A stretch of 55,312 bases of DNA. Origin: Pseudomonadota bacterium. GTDB lineage: Bacteria; Myxococcota_A; UBA796; GCA-2862545. This document shows, one piece after another, positions 47,325 to 55,156 of the stretch. The notes under the pieces were generated by a model. The model was not told the DNA's origin. It did no database searches and was given only the letters and a program-made list of their open reading frames with translations. The stretch is from NCBI GenBank assembly GCA_002862545.1, contig PKDJ01000091.1:1-55312 (forward strand), written 5' to 3'. The number at the start of each line of letters is the position of its first letter. Within the stretch, counting starts at the first letter, position 1. A program made the translations under genes and the position numbers.

Positions 47325-47618
47325 ATGTGGACGCTGTTCACCCTCGCCGTGGCCCTCACCGGCCCGGGTGAGACGGTCGACCCCGAGGGCGGGCCGTCCT
47401 CGAAGGAACCCACCACCGAGGCCTCCCGGCCTCTCGCGGCGCCGCCGTGGCGTCATCTCCTGCCGCTGGAGGCTCTGTGGGAGCCTCTGCGTGGTTCCCA
47501 GGTCATCGCTGCGGAGCCGCCCGAGAGGCGTTCTGCTGTGGAGGGCGACCCGGCGCTGTGCCAGCTGGCCGACATGCTCGGTCGGTCGGCTCCGGTGGCC
47601 TGCTCGCCCGCGCCGTGA
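47325..47618 (+). CDS. Small secreted protein of unknown function
   Basis: The ATG at 47325 has AGGAGGCAGGAG directly upstream and opens a 97-residue protein with a short signal peptide (WTLFTLAVALTGPGETV). The rest is Pro- and acidic-rich, with two cysteines near the end (ALCQLADMLGRSAPVAC) that could pair. No family is recognised. It diverges from the persulfide-dioxygenase-like gene and ends three bases before the stop of the convergent UnbV-type lipoprotein gene. The strong ribosome binding site is the main support that it is real. Confidence 0.55.
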   Translation: MWTLFTLAVALTGPGETVDPEGGPSSKEPTTEASRPLAAPPWRHLLPLEALWEPLRGSQVIAAEPPERRSAVEGDPALCQLADMLGRSAPVACSPAP

Positions 47619-47621
47619 GGC

Positions 47622-49502
47622 TCAGGGAAAGACGAGGGACGTGCCGATGACGGGGCGCTCCTCGACGCGGCCGTCCGGCCAGCGCACCTCGACGCGCTCG
47701 AGGGGAGCCTCGGGGCTGCCACCGAACAGCAACGCTCGCGGGGACTGGCTGTAGCGGGTGACACCCACCGAGCCGACCCGCTGTGCGCGCATGGCGCCGT
47801 CCGCGTAGTGACCGGTGACCACGGCTCCGATGGCGGAGCTGGGGAGTGCGACGTGAACGGCCGGGCTCTCGGTCTCCATGCGGTTCCAGCCGACGAAGCG
47901 GCTGTCGATCGTCGCGAAGACGAGGTCGACCCAGCGGTCGCCATTCAGATCACCCGCCGCGCCCCGGCCGGTCGTCGGCAGGCTCCAGCCCTCGTCGAGG
48001 CGTCGATCCTCGAAGCCGGCGCCGCCAGTGTTCCGCCACCAGTGGACCTCGCTCGTGACCACCACCATGTCGAGGTAGCGATCGGCGTCGAGGTCGACGG
48101 GCACGACGCGGGAAAAGCCACTGTCGGGGAGCCCGAGGGAGGTGGTTCGGTCGACGAAGACCTCGCCCTCCCGCCGGAAGACGAACGGCCGGTTCTCTGG
48201 ACCGATCCCGGAGAGCCACAGGTCGAAGTCGCCGTCGCAGTCGTCGTCGACGACCTGGATGGCGATGCGGTCGAAGATCCCCTCGGCCAGCTCGAAGCTC
48301 GGCAGCTCCAGCCCGAGCGCTGCGCCGGGCTCGCGGGTGAGCGTGCCGGTGCCGTCGTTCCAGCCGATCTGCAGGGCGGTATCGACCACGTGCACCAGAT
48401 CCTGATCTCCATCGTCGTCGAGGTCGAGCCAGGCGAAGCTGTCGCCGCCCGTCTCGTCGAGGCCCAGCTCGGGGGCGCGATCCCGGAAGATGCCGGTGCC
48501 GTCGTCGTCGAGCAGGCTGTTCGGGGTCTCGGTGTTCGCGATGTAGAGCTCGTTGCGTCCGTCGCCGTCGAGATCGACCCAGCCGACCTGCCGGCCGCGG
48601 CCGTAGTTGGGCGGGATGGCGGCGGCGTCCTGGCGGTAGAAGCTCTCCTCGTCGACGGCGACGAAGAGCTGGTCGGTCTTGGGGTCGCTCGGAGGAAGCA
48701 GCAGGCCGGTCAGCCCACCGCGCGTCACGAACAGCTCCGGGTCTTCGGAGCCCACGGTGTCGACGAGGGCCATGCCGTGTGGATCGGGCTTCCACAGGCT
48801 GACCACAGGCTCGGTGAGGGCCGCGCGCGTGGCCCCGACGAAGGTGGTCACACCCTCGTCCAGCTCGAGACGGAGCTGGGTGCCGATCAGCTGGTTGGAG
48901 ACCGCGAAGCGTGCGGCCTCTTCGCTCTCGAAGGCCAGCGAGGCGGTGTACTCGGTCTGCCTGCGCAGCACGCCCTCCGGCAGGCCCGTGATGCTCACGA
49001 GGGGGCGGCTGACGAGGAGCCGGAGACGGAGGCGGCCCCCCGACCACCACAGCTGCCAGGCGTCGTCGCGGTCGGGGTCGTGCCAGACGTAGAGTCCTGG
49101 CGCCTCGGCCTCTCCGAGCACCTCGTCCTCGGTGGCGTAGAGGTCGGGGATGCCCGGGTTGTCCCACACTCCGCTGCGGTCGTCGTCGGGTCGGGAGAGC
49201 AGCGTGAAGGTGCCGCCGTCGTTGCGGAGCACGTCGATGGGCGCGCGCAGGTGGTGGTTGATCAGTACGTCGAGGTCGCCGTCGAGGTCGATGTCTCCCG
49301 TGATCAGGTCGAACACGTCGGCGTCGTCGGTGAGGAAGTCCTGAGGCATCGCGGTGGCATCGGCGACGATCTGGAGCCCGGGGGAGGGCTCGGAGGTCGC
49401 CGAGTCGACGGTCGGGGAGGTCCTCTCGGCCGGACGCTTGGGGGCGTCGCCACCACAGGCGGCGAGCGCGCAGATCACGGCCCATCGCCTGACGGTGATC
49501 AT
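47622..49502 (-). CDS. FG-GAP/ASPIC-UnbV repeat lipoprotein
   Basis: A 626-residue lipoprotein (VRRWAVICALAACGGDAPK, cysteine about 15). It contains several FG-GAP/VCBS-type calcium-binding repeats such as GDIDLDGDLDVLINHH, VDLDGDGRNELYIAN and LDLDDDGDQDLVHVVD, with DxDxDGxxD loops, and ends in an ASPIC/UnbV domain (TRYSQSPRALLFGGSPEAP, VEVRWPDGRVEE). These proteins form extracellular beta-propellers and are often of the CRTAC1 type. Its start overlaps the stop of the arylsulfotransferase gene by ATGA, so it is the second gene of that operon. Location at the surface or in the periplasm is inferred. Confidence 0.92.
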   Translation of the reverse strand: MITVRRWAVICALAACGGDAPKRPAERTSPTVDSATSEPSPGLQIVADATAMPQDFLTDDADVFDLITGDIDLDGDLDVLINHHLRAPIDVLRNDGGTFTLLSRPDDDRSGVWDNPGIPDLYATEDEVLGEAEAPGLYVWHDPDRDDAWQLWWSGGRLRLRLLVSRPLVSITGLPEGVLRRQTEYTASLAFESEEAARFAVSNQLIGTQLRLELDEGVTTFVGATRAALTEPVVSLWKPDPHGMALVDTVGSEDPELFVTRGGLTGLLLPPSDPKTDQLFVAVDEESFYRQDAAAIPPNYGRGRQVGWVDLDGDGRNELYIANTETPNSLLDDDGTGIFRDRAPELGLDETGGDSFAWLDLDDDGDQDLVHVVDTALQIGWNDGTGTLTREPGAALGLELPSFELAEGIFDRIAIQVVDDDCDGDFDLWLSGIGPENRPFVFRREGEVFVDRTTSLGLPDSGFSRVVPVDLDADRYLDMVVVTSEVHWWRNTGGAGFEDRRLDEGWSLPTTGRGAAGDLNGDRWVDLVFATIDSRFVGWNRMETESPAVHVALPSSAIGAVVTGHYADGAMRAQRVGSVGVTRYSQSPRALLFGGSPEAPLERVEVRWPDGRVEERPVIGTSLVFP

Positions 49503-50998
49503 GGGCGGCAGTACCGGTCGTTCGCGAACAGCTTGCAGCCATCCACGAGATCAGCGCGGTAGGACGACACGTCGGGTGTGGCGGCGTCGAGGCGGTAGAC
49601 GACCTGCCGAGTCTCGGGGTCCAGCTCGATCAGCGACCACACGCGGTCGTCGCCGCCGAGTGGGCTGCTGCAGGACTTGCAGCGTCCCTTGTCGACCAGC
49701 ACGTGACCGTCGGCGAGGGTGTCGGCGTCGCCGAACAGGGGCTCGTACCAGTCGGGCTCGGTCCAGGTCCACCGGGGGCGCACCACCCGGGCGGCCAGGT
49801 CGAGCTCGTAGCCGACGACGCGACTGTGCTCGGGCCCTGGGCGTCCGACGCCGTTGTCGAAGACCACGAGCCGGTCGAGCCCGGTCAGCTCGGGGTCGTG
49901 CTGACCGTAGAACCAGCCGACGCCGTGCGGGTCGTCGAGGGCGAAGTCACCGCCGACACCGAGTCGCCAGGTGATCTCGCCGGTCGATCGGTCGACGCGG
50001 ACGATCTGATCGGCGAACTTCAGGTTGACCCAGAACGCGGGTCCGTCCGGATCGTCCGGAACCCAGCTGACGGCGTTGGCGTGGTAGGCGTCTGCGCCCT
50101 CCTCCGCAGCGGGCGGCAGCGTGCCCGCGTCGACCGCCTGCTGGCTGTCCCAGGTCCAGAGGATCTCATCGGACCAGGCGCGGCGGACCTCGAGTCCGAA
50201 GCCGAGGAAGGTGACGCCGTCGTGCTCGTTGTCGCGGTGGGTGAGGGCGACGATCTCGTCCGGACCGGCCGGCCGCACGTCGTGGTGCCAGCCCAGCGGC
50301 TCCGTGGGACCCGACTGCCAGTCGATGGTGCCGTCGAGTGCGAAGCGGGTGGGGGGTAGGGTGGTGCCGCCTGCGGCCAGAAAACCCTCCTCGCCCAGGA
50401 ACGTGACGTCGACGTCCACCTGGCTGGAGTCCTCTGCAGCGGTCGACCAGCGGATGCGGCCCTCCGGATCGGTGACGACGATCTGCTGACCATGCGACAC
50501 GTCGAAGCGCCAAGTGTTGAAGATCAGGTAGCCGTGGGCCATGGCCTCGCCGGGGGTGCCCGACGGGACGAGCCGCGGCAGGTGCTCGGGCAGCGGCGAG
50601 GTCACGAGCTCGAGCAGGGCGTCCAGCTCACCCGCGGTGGCGGTGCAGGTGTAGGCCGTCTCGGCGAGGAGGCCGTCGACGGTGAACCGGTGGAGGGTCG
50701 ACGCCTCGTCGCTCTCGTAGTGGAAGTCTTCGTCCGGCTCCTCGGGAGACACGCAGTGCAGCTCGGCGGGGAGCGGCTCGGTCGCCTCCACGGTGACCAC
50801 CCAGCTGTGGACCATTGCGGTCGGCGTGCCTTGGATGGTCAGCGACGAGGGCTCGACGGTCTCTGGGCTGGAGTCGTGCGGCTCGGTCACGGCCGTGGAG
50901 TCCGTTGTCGCAGACGTGGCAGACGTAGCGGACGTAGCGGACGTGTCGGACGCAGCGGGGCCGCGAGCACAGGCGAAGAGCAGCAAGAGAACGTGCAC
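49499..50998 (-). CDS. Arylsulfotransferase (ASST)-family lipoprotein
   Basis: The ORF track starts at 51103, but GTG 50998 opens a lipoprotein signal (HVLLLLFACARGP, cysteine about 10) and gives 499 residues. After a repetitive SAT linker comes an arylsulfotransferase-type beta-propeller: IVVTDPEGRIRWS, GWHHDVRPAGPDEIVALTH, AYHANAVSWVP and VNLKFADQIVRVDRSTGEITW, ending in a six-bladed propeller pattern with HDPELTGLDRLVVFDNG. ASST enzymes move sulfate between phenols through a histidine intermediate; here the donor and acceptor are unknown and the catalytic histidine is only inferred. Its stop overlaps the UnbV lipoprotein start (ATGA). The linker gene sequence holds a 9-bp tandem repeat. 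Confidence 0.82.
   Translation of the reverse strand: MHVLLLLFACARGPAASDTSATSATSATSATTDSTAVTEPHDSSPETVEPSSLTIQGTPTAMVHSWVVTVEATEPLPAELHCVSPEEPDEDFHYESDEASTLHRFTVDGLLAETAYTCTATAGELDALLELVTSPLPEHLPRLVPSGTPGEAMAHGYLIFNTWRFDVSHGQQIVVTDPEGRIRWSTAAEDSSQVDVDVTFLGEEGFLAAGGTTLPPTRFALDGTIDWQSGPTEPLGWHHDVRPAGPDEIVALTHRDNEHDGVTFLGFGLEVRRAWSDEILWTWDSQQAVDAGTLPPAAEEGADAYHANAVSWVPDDPDGPAFWVNLKFADQIVRVDRSTGEITWRLGVGGDFALDDPHGVGWFYGQHDPELTGLDRLVVFDNGVGRPGPEHSRVVGYELDLAARVVRPRWTWTEPDWYEPLFGDADTLADGHVLVDKGRCKSCSSPLGGDDRVWSLIELDPETRQVVYRLDAATPDVSSYRADLVDGCKLFANDRYCRP
50910..50954. repeat. 9-bp tandem repeat encoding Ser-Ala-Thr repeats
   Basis: Five tandem imperfect copies of a 9-base unit (GCAGACGTG, GCAGACGTA, GCGGACGTA, GCGGACGTG, TCGGACGCA) lie in the 5' part of the arylsulfotransferase gene, encoding the SAT linker after the lipid cysteine. 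Unit length preserves the reading frame, so copy number could vary. Confidence 0.8.
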
Positions 50999-51074
50999 GT
51001 ACCCAGGGTAGCCGGCGTGGGCGTGGGGTGCCCGAGGATCAGCTGGGGCGGGCCGCGCGCGATACACCGTGGGC

Positions 51075-51563
51075 ATGAAGGACCTCCGCAGCCAGCTCGC
51101 CAACGCCTTCGGTCGGGATCCTGCGCCCGCCGAGGCCTCACCACCCCCGTCCGCACCCGACCTTCTCGGTCCGGATGCCCACCTCGCCGATCCTTGGCTT
51201 GCGCAGCTTCGTGAGCTTCATGCCTCGGTGCCCGGCGCGCCGGCGCTCGCTGCCCAGCCGAAGCTCGGCCAGGTGCAGCAGGTCTCGGATCAGCTCATCC
51301 GGTCGCTCAAGCGCTCGGGACGCAAGCGGGCCGCCAAGGAGCTCGCCCAGCTCCGCAAGACCTTCGAGGTAAAGCGGGAGAAGGAGGCCTGGTCGCGCAT
51401 CAAGGAGCGCTTCACGACCCTCGGCCTCTCCGAGCGCGCCTACCGGGGCCTAAAGCAGGGCAGCATCGACCCGCTGAAGGTCTGGACACGGCTCCGCAAG
51501 CTCTCGGATGACGAGCTCCGCGAGCTGGGCGGCAGCCGGCTCCGTGAGGCCCTGAGTGGCTGA
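51075..51563 (+). CDS. Hypothetical cytosolic protein upstream of a TlpA-type thioredoxin
   Basis: ATG 51075 opens a 162-residue protein (MKDLRSQLANAFGRDPAPAEAS). A Pro/Ala-rich N-terminal linker is followed by a strongly charged helical region (DQLIRSLKRSGRKRAAKELAQ, in part) and a C-terminal helix pair (LGLSERAYRGLKQGSIDPLK). No membrane segment, catalytic motif or known family is recognised. It overlaps the thioredoxin gene by 8 bases, so the two are probably translated together. A basic RNA- or ribosome-associated role is possible (the Lys/Arg-rich middle resembles ribosome-associated factors), but this is speculative. Confidence 0.7.
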   Translation: MKDLRSQLANAFGRDPAPAEASPPPSAPDLLGPDAHLADPWLAQLRELHASVPGAPALAAQPKLGQVQQVSDQLIRSLKRSGRKRAAKELAQLRKTFEVKREKEAWSRIKERFTTLGLSERAYRGLKQGSIDPLKVWTRLRKLSDDELRELGGSRLREALSG

Positions 51564-52089
51564 CGAGGAGGACGACGCCGTCCTCGCTGAGGAGGGGGCT
51601 GGGTCGTCATGGCTGGCCACGGTGCTCTCCTGGGGAGGCACGCTGGCGCTCTTTGCGGTGCTCTTGGTGGTCGCTGGGCGGCTGCGCGCCCCCGCGCTCG
51701 ACGGCAAGGCACCCGACTTCGCCCTCACCGCGCTCGACGGCACGGTCTACCACCTCGAGGAGCTGGCCGGGCAGACGGTGGTGCTCAACTTCTGGGCGAC
51801 ATGGTGTGGTCCCTGTCGGCTGGAGATGCCCATGCTGTCGCGGTGGGTGCATGCGCATCCCGACGTGCTGATGCTCGGCGTCGCCGTCGACGACACGGTC
51901 GGCCCGGTCCGGGCGTTCGTGCGCGAGCGAGACCTGCCCTACCCCATCGTGTTCGACGACGCGCGGGTGCAGGCTGCCTACGGCGTGACGAGGCTGCCGA
52001 CGACCGTGGTGATCGGGCCGGACGGCCGGGTCTCGGGGGCCCACTCCGGCGTCGTCCTGGGTCCTGAGCTCGATCTGCTGCTCCCGTAG
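51556..52089 (+). CDS. TlpA-like membrane-anchored thioredoxin
   Basis: A 177-residue protein from GTG 51556, which overlaps the previous stop. An N-terminal transmembrane helix (VLSWGGTLALFAVLLVVAG) anchors a periplasmic thioredoxin domain (APDFALTALDGTVYHLEELAGQ) with the active site NFWATWCGPCRLEMPML and the cis-proline in RLPTTVVIGPDG. It belongs to the TlpA/ResA group that reduces disulfides on the periplasmic side, for example in cytochrome c assembly or redox protection. The overlap with the gene upstream suggests a link that is not understood. The convergent SDR gene begins three bases after its stop. Confidence 0.94.
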   Translation: MADEEDDAVLAEEGAGSSWLATVLSWGGTLALFAVLLVVAGRLRAPALDGKAPDFALTALDGTVYHLEELAGQTVVLNFWATWCGPCRLEMPMLSRWVHAHPDVLMLGVAVDDTVGPVRAFVRERDLPYPIVFDDARVQAAYGVTRLPTTVVIGPDGRVSGAHSGVVLGPELDLLLP

Positions 52090-52092
52090 CGC

Positions 52093-52968
52093 TCAGTCCA
52101 CCACGTGGGACTCGAGCCACGCCCACAGGGCAGCGCGGCTCGCGGGTGGCGTGGCGGTGCCGGGGATGGGGGCCACGGGCTGCAGCCGGCGGTCGAGCCA
52201 GATCCCCTCCGCGTGCGGCGGAAGCTCGGCGAGCGACAGCCACACAGCCGTGTCAGCCCCCTGGGCGGGTGTGCGGAGGATGCGGCGCGTGAGGCGACGG
52301 AAGCGTGGCAGGCTCTTCACGACGCCCGGGGTGTCGGCCCAGCCGGGGTGCATCACCTCGACCCGCGGCGCGTTGCTCACATGCTCGGCGTAGAGCCCTG
52401 GGAGGAGGACCTGCGCCCGCTTGGCGATGGCGTACTGGGTGACGCCGTCGAAGGGCTCCCGAGGTGACTGGAGCTGCCGCAGGGAGAGCCGGGAGAGGTA
52501 CATGCCGCCGGAGGAGACGAACACGACGCGGTCGACACGCTCGGCGATGGCTCGGGTGAGGACGTGTGGGCCGACGAGGTGGCACGCGGTGGTCGTCTCG
52601 AGGCCATCTGCGGTGCGCTGGAGGGTGTCGAGCAGCGCCCCGGCGTTGTGCACCAGCGCATCGAGTCGGGGGAGCGCAGCCGCGAGTGCGCGCACCGAGG
52701 ACAGGTCGGCGAGGTCGGCGATGTGCACGTGAACCCTATCGAGTCCACCGAGGGCGGCCTCGGCGCGCTCCGGACTCCGGCACACCGCGATCACCTCGGC
52801 GCCCGCAGCGACGAGAGCGTGGGTGGTGGCGAGCCCGAGGCCGGCGTTGGCCCCCGTGACCGCGACCACCCGTCCGGTCGCGTTCGGCAGGGGCGCGAAG
52901 CGGCGGGCTTGGACGTGGTAGCCGGCGGCTCCGAAGGACAGCGGAACCAGGGGGTCGAGCCAGTGCAT
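52093..52968 (-). CDS. Short-chain dehydrogenase/reductase (DHRS12-like)
   Basis: A 291-residue enzyme with the NAD(P)-binding TGANAGLGLATTHALV motif (about 36-51), the HNAGALLDTLQ segment, a serine at FVSSGGMYLS and the catalytic Tyr-Lys pair in TQYAIAKRAQVLLP (YxxxK). The C-terminal MHPGWADTPGVVKSLP is typical of the SDR branch that includes animal DHRS12. It reduces or oxidises a small carbonyl or hydroxyl, substrate unknown. Monocistronic or transcribed with nothing obvious. The N-terminal 30 residues are weakly conserved. Confidence 0.92.
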   Translation of the reverse strand: MHWLDPLVPLSFGAAGYHVQARRFAPLPNATGRVVAVTGANAGLGLATTHALVAAGAEVIAVCRSPERAEAALGGLDRVHVHIADLADLSSVRALAAALPRLDALVHNAGALLDTLQRTADGLETTTACHLVGPHVLTRAIAERVDRVVFVSSGGMYLSRLSLRQLQSPREPFDGVTQYAIAKRAQVLLPGLYAEHVSNAPRVEVMHPGWADTPGVVKSLPRFRRLTRRILRTPAQGADTAVWLSLAELPPHAEGIWLDRRLQPVAPIPGTATPPASRAALWAWLESHVVD

Positions 52969-53028
52969 GGGCGCTCGTAGCCGATTCGACGGGAGGCAGT
53001 GAGCTGCGTGACCGCTGGAGACGGTGCG

Positions 53029-54303
53029 TCAGTCGTCTCGCTCTCCGAGGCGACGTCGCCACCAGGCCAGGCGCTCGCCGATCATCTTCTCCACCCCGTG
53101 CTGTGCCGGCGTGTAGTAGCGACGGCCCTCGAGGGCATCCGGCATGTACTGCTGCGCGACGACGTGATCGGGAAAGTCGTGGGGGTAGCGATACCCTTGG
53201 CCGTAGCCCTCGGCGCGCATCACCGACGTGGAGGCGTTGCGCAGGTGCAGCGGAACGGAGAGCGGGCCGTGGCGCTCCACGTCAGCGAGTGCAGCGTCGA
53301 TGGCCTTGTAGGCGGCGTTGGACTTGGGGCAGGTGGCGAGCCAGGTCACGGCCTGGGCGAGCGGGATGCGGCCCTCGGGCAGGCCGATGCGCTCCACCGC
53401 CTGGGCCGTGGCGACCGCCACGGTGAGGGCACGCGGGTCGGCATTGCCCACGTCTTCGGAGGCGAAGATCACCAGCCGACGGGCGATGTACATCGGATCT
53501 TCGCCGCCCTTGATCAGGCGGGCGAGCCAGTACAGCGACGCATCTGGATCGGAGCCGCGGAGCGACTTGATCAGGGCCGAGGTCACCTGGAAGTGGTCGT
53601 CACCGCGGTCGAGCCGCACCGGACGGTCCTTCAGCAGCTCGGGCAGTGCCTCGGCCGTGACGGTGGACCCGACCTCCGCCGCGAGGGACACGGCCTCGAG
53701 GTCCGACAGCGCCTGCCGCACGTCACCCGCGGCCATCTGGGCCAGCTGGGTGACGACCTCGTCGTCGACCGACAGCTCGCGGGCGGCGATGGCCTCGTCG
53801 TCGAGGGCTCGCCGGAGCACGGCCTCGACCTCGGGCGTGGGGACCGGATCGAGGCGCACCAGCTGCACTCGGCTGCGGAGAGCGGGGTTGATCTGGAACG
53901 ACGGATTCTCGGTGGTGGCGCCGATCAACAGGATGGCGCCCGACTCCACGTGGGGGAGCAGGGCGTCCTGCTGAGCCTTGTTCCAGCGGTGGATCTCGTC
54001 GACGAAGAGCACCGTGGCGCGCTTCGACATCGTGCGGGCGGTCTCGGCGCGCGCGATCACGCCGCGCAGCTCCTTCACGCCGTCGAGCACGGCAGACAGC
54101 GACAGGAACAGCGCGCCGGTGGCCTCGGCGAGCAGCCGCGCGAGGGTGGTCTTGCCGCAGCCGGGGGGGCCCCACAGGATCAGGCTGCGCAGCGTTCCCT
54201 CGTCGACGGCACGCCGCAGAGGGGCACCGGGTGCCAGCCACCGCTCGTGGCCGACGACCTCGTCGAGGGACGTGGGGCGCAGTCGGTCGGCGAGGGGGCG
54301 CAC
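53029..54303 (-). CDS. rarA: Replication-associated recombination ATPase RarA (MgsA)
   Basis: A 424-residue AAA+ ATPase related to clamp-loader subunits and Mgs1/WRNIP1, acting at stalled replication forks. It has GPPGCGKTTLARLLAEAT (Walker A), VLFVDEIHRWNKAQQDALLP (Walker B region), ILLIGATTENPSFQINPALRSR (sensor 1) and the C-terminal domain with GYGQGYRYPHDF and ALEGRRYYTPAQHG. Start is GTG 54303, directly after the stop of the preceding gene. Length matches the family (about 430). It is in an operon with the unknown gene at 54305 and downstream of infA. Confidence 0.96.
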   Translation of the reverse strand: MRPLADRLRPTSLDEVVGHERWLAPGAPLRRAVDEGTLRSLILWGPPGCGKTTLARLLAEATGALFLSLSAVLDGVKELRGVIARAETARTMSKRATVLFVDEIHRWNKAQQDALLPHVESGAILLIGATTENPSFQINPALRSRVQLVRLDPVPTPEVEAVLRRALDDEAIAARELSVDDEVVTQLAQMAAGDVRQALSDLEAVSLAAEVGSTVTAEALPELLKDRPVRLDRGDDHFQVTSALIKSLRGSDPDASLYWLARLIKGGEDPMYIARRLVIFASEDVGNADPRALTVAVATAQAVERIGLPEGRIPLAQAVTWLATCPKSNAAYKAIDAALADVERHGPLSVPLHLRNASTSVMRAEGYGQGYRYPHDFPDHVVAQQYMPDALEGRRYYTPAQHGVEKMIGERLAWWRRRLGERDD

Positions 54304-54304
54304 G

Positions 54305-55051
54305 TCAGCCTGCCCGGGCGAGCGTGACCTGCACCGAGCCCTCGGGCATCACCACGGTGTGATCGCCGTCGGGCATGCCCTGGGTGGCGACGAGGGCCTC
54401 GACCCCCCGGAGCAGCGCGGACTGCTGGGCGGGACTCGGGGGCTCTCCCGTGAGCACGGAGACCTGGGGAACGAAGCGGTCGACGGGCAGACCCAGGCGG
54501 CGGGCCTCGGCATCGAGCCCGCTCTCGCCCTCGGGGTCGAACAGCGTCAGCGTGACCAGGGGGGAGTCGGGGCGGGTGAGGTAGATCACCTTGCCCTTGG
54601 CGAGCAGCTCACCGTCTTCGAGCTGGAGCCGCGTGACGCGCTCCGGTCGATCGAGATCGCCCAGAGCGCGAGCCCACCGCTCGAGCTGCAGCTGGATGCC
54701 GACGCCTGGAAGGCGTGTGGCCGCCTCGACGCGGGCTCTCGCGCCGGACAGGTCGACGCGCTCGACCAAGCGCACAGCCACGCCGCTGCCCTTGAGGGCC
54801 TTGGTCAGGCGCCTCCGTAGCTGTGGGTCCGAGACCCTCACCTCTCGAGGACGCCGGGGGTTGCCGAGCAGGGGGCCGGTCATGGCGTCGAACATCAGCT
54901 CGCGCAGACCGGTGGACTCGGGTGCGGTGAGCACCAGGCGGCCGTCCTCTTGAACGAGGTAGGCACGCCGCGTCATGCCCTGCAGGTCGAGCTCGGCGAG
55001 CCCGACGTCCCACGAGCCAGTGCGAGGGAGGGTGGTCACACGACGGGCCAT
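54305..55051 (-). CDS. Hypothetical protein between infA and rarA
   Basis: A 248-residue cytosolic protein starting at ATG 55051 (MARRVTTLPRTGSWDVGLAE). It shows an alpha/beta look with segments such as MTRRAYLVQEDGRLVLTAPE and VKLVERVDLSGA-type strands (ERVDLSGARARVEAATRLPG), and no signal peptide, membrane helix or catalytic motif that I recognise. It stops one base from the RarA start, so it is almost certainly cotranscribed and perhaps functionally linked to it. Family unknown. Confidence 0.7.
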   Translation of the reverse strand: MARRVTTLPRTGSWDVGLAELDLQGMTRRAYLVQEDGRLVLTAPESTGLRELMFDAMTGPLLGNPRRPREVRVSDPQLRRRLTKALKGSGVAVRLVERVDLSGARARVEAATRLPGVGIQLQLERWARALGDLDRPERVTRLQLEDGELLAKGKVIYLTRPDSPLVTLTLFDPEGESGLDAEARRLGLPVDRFVPQVSVLTGEPPSPAQQSALLRGVEALVATQGMPDGDHTVVMPEGSVQVTLARAG

Positions 55052-55156
55052 CGGGGCTCCGGACAGGGCCTCACGAGGAGCACGCAGCAGCCGGTGCGTG
55101 CACGAGGCCCGGCGGCACGCTCCGTGGCGCGGGGGGAGAGGGAGACTCTCCGGGCG

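Noticed and set aside
47808-49562. 584-residue plus-strand ORF over the UnbV lipoprotein gene
   Set aside because: Shadow; the minus strand has a lipobox, FG-GAP repeats and UnbV domain.
52999-54327. 442-residue plus-strand ORF over rarA
   Set aside because: Shadow of the RarA gene, composition without folded-protein pattern.
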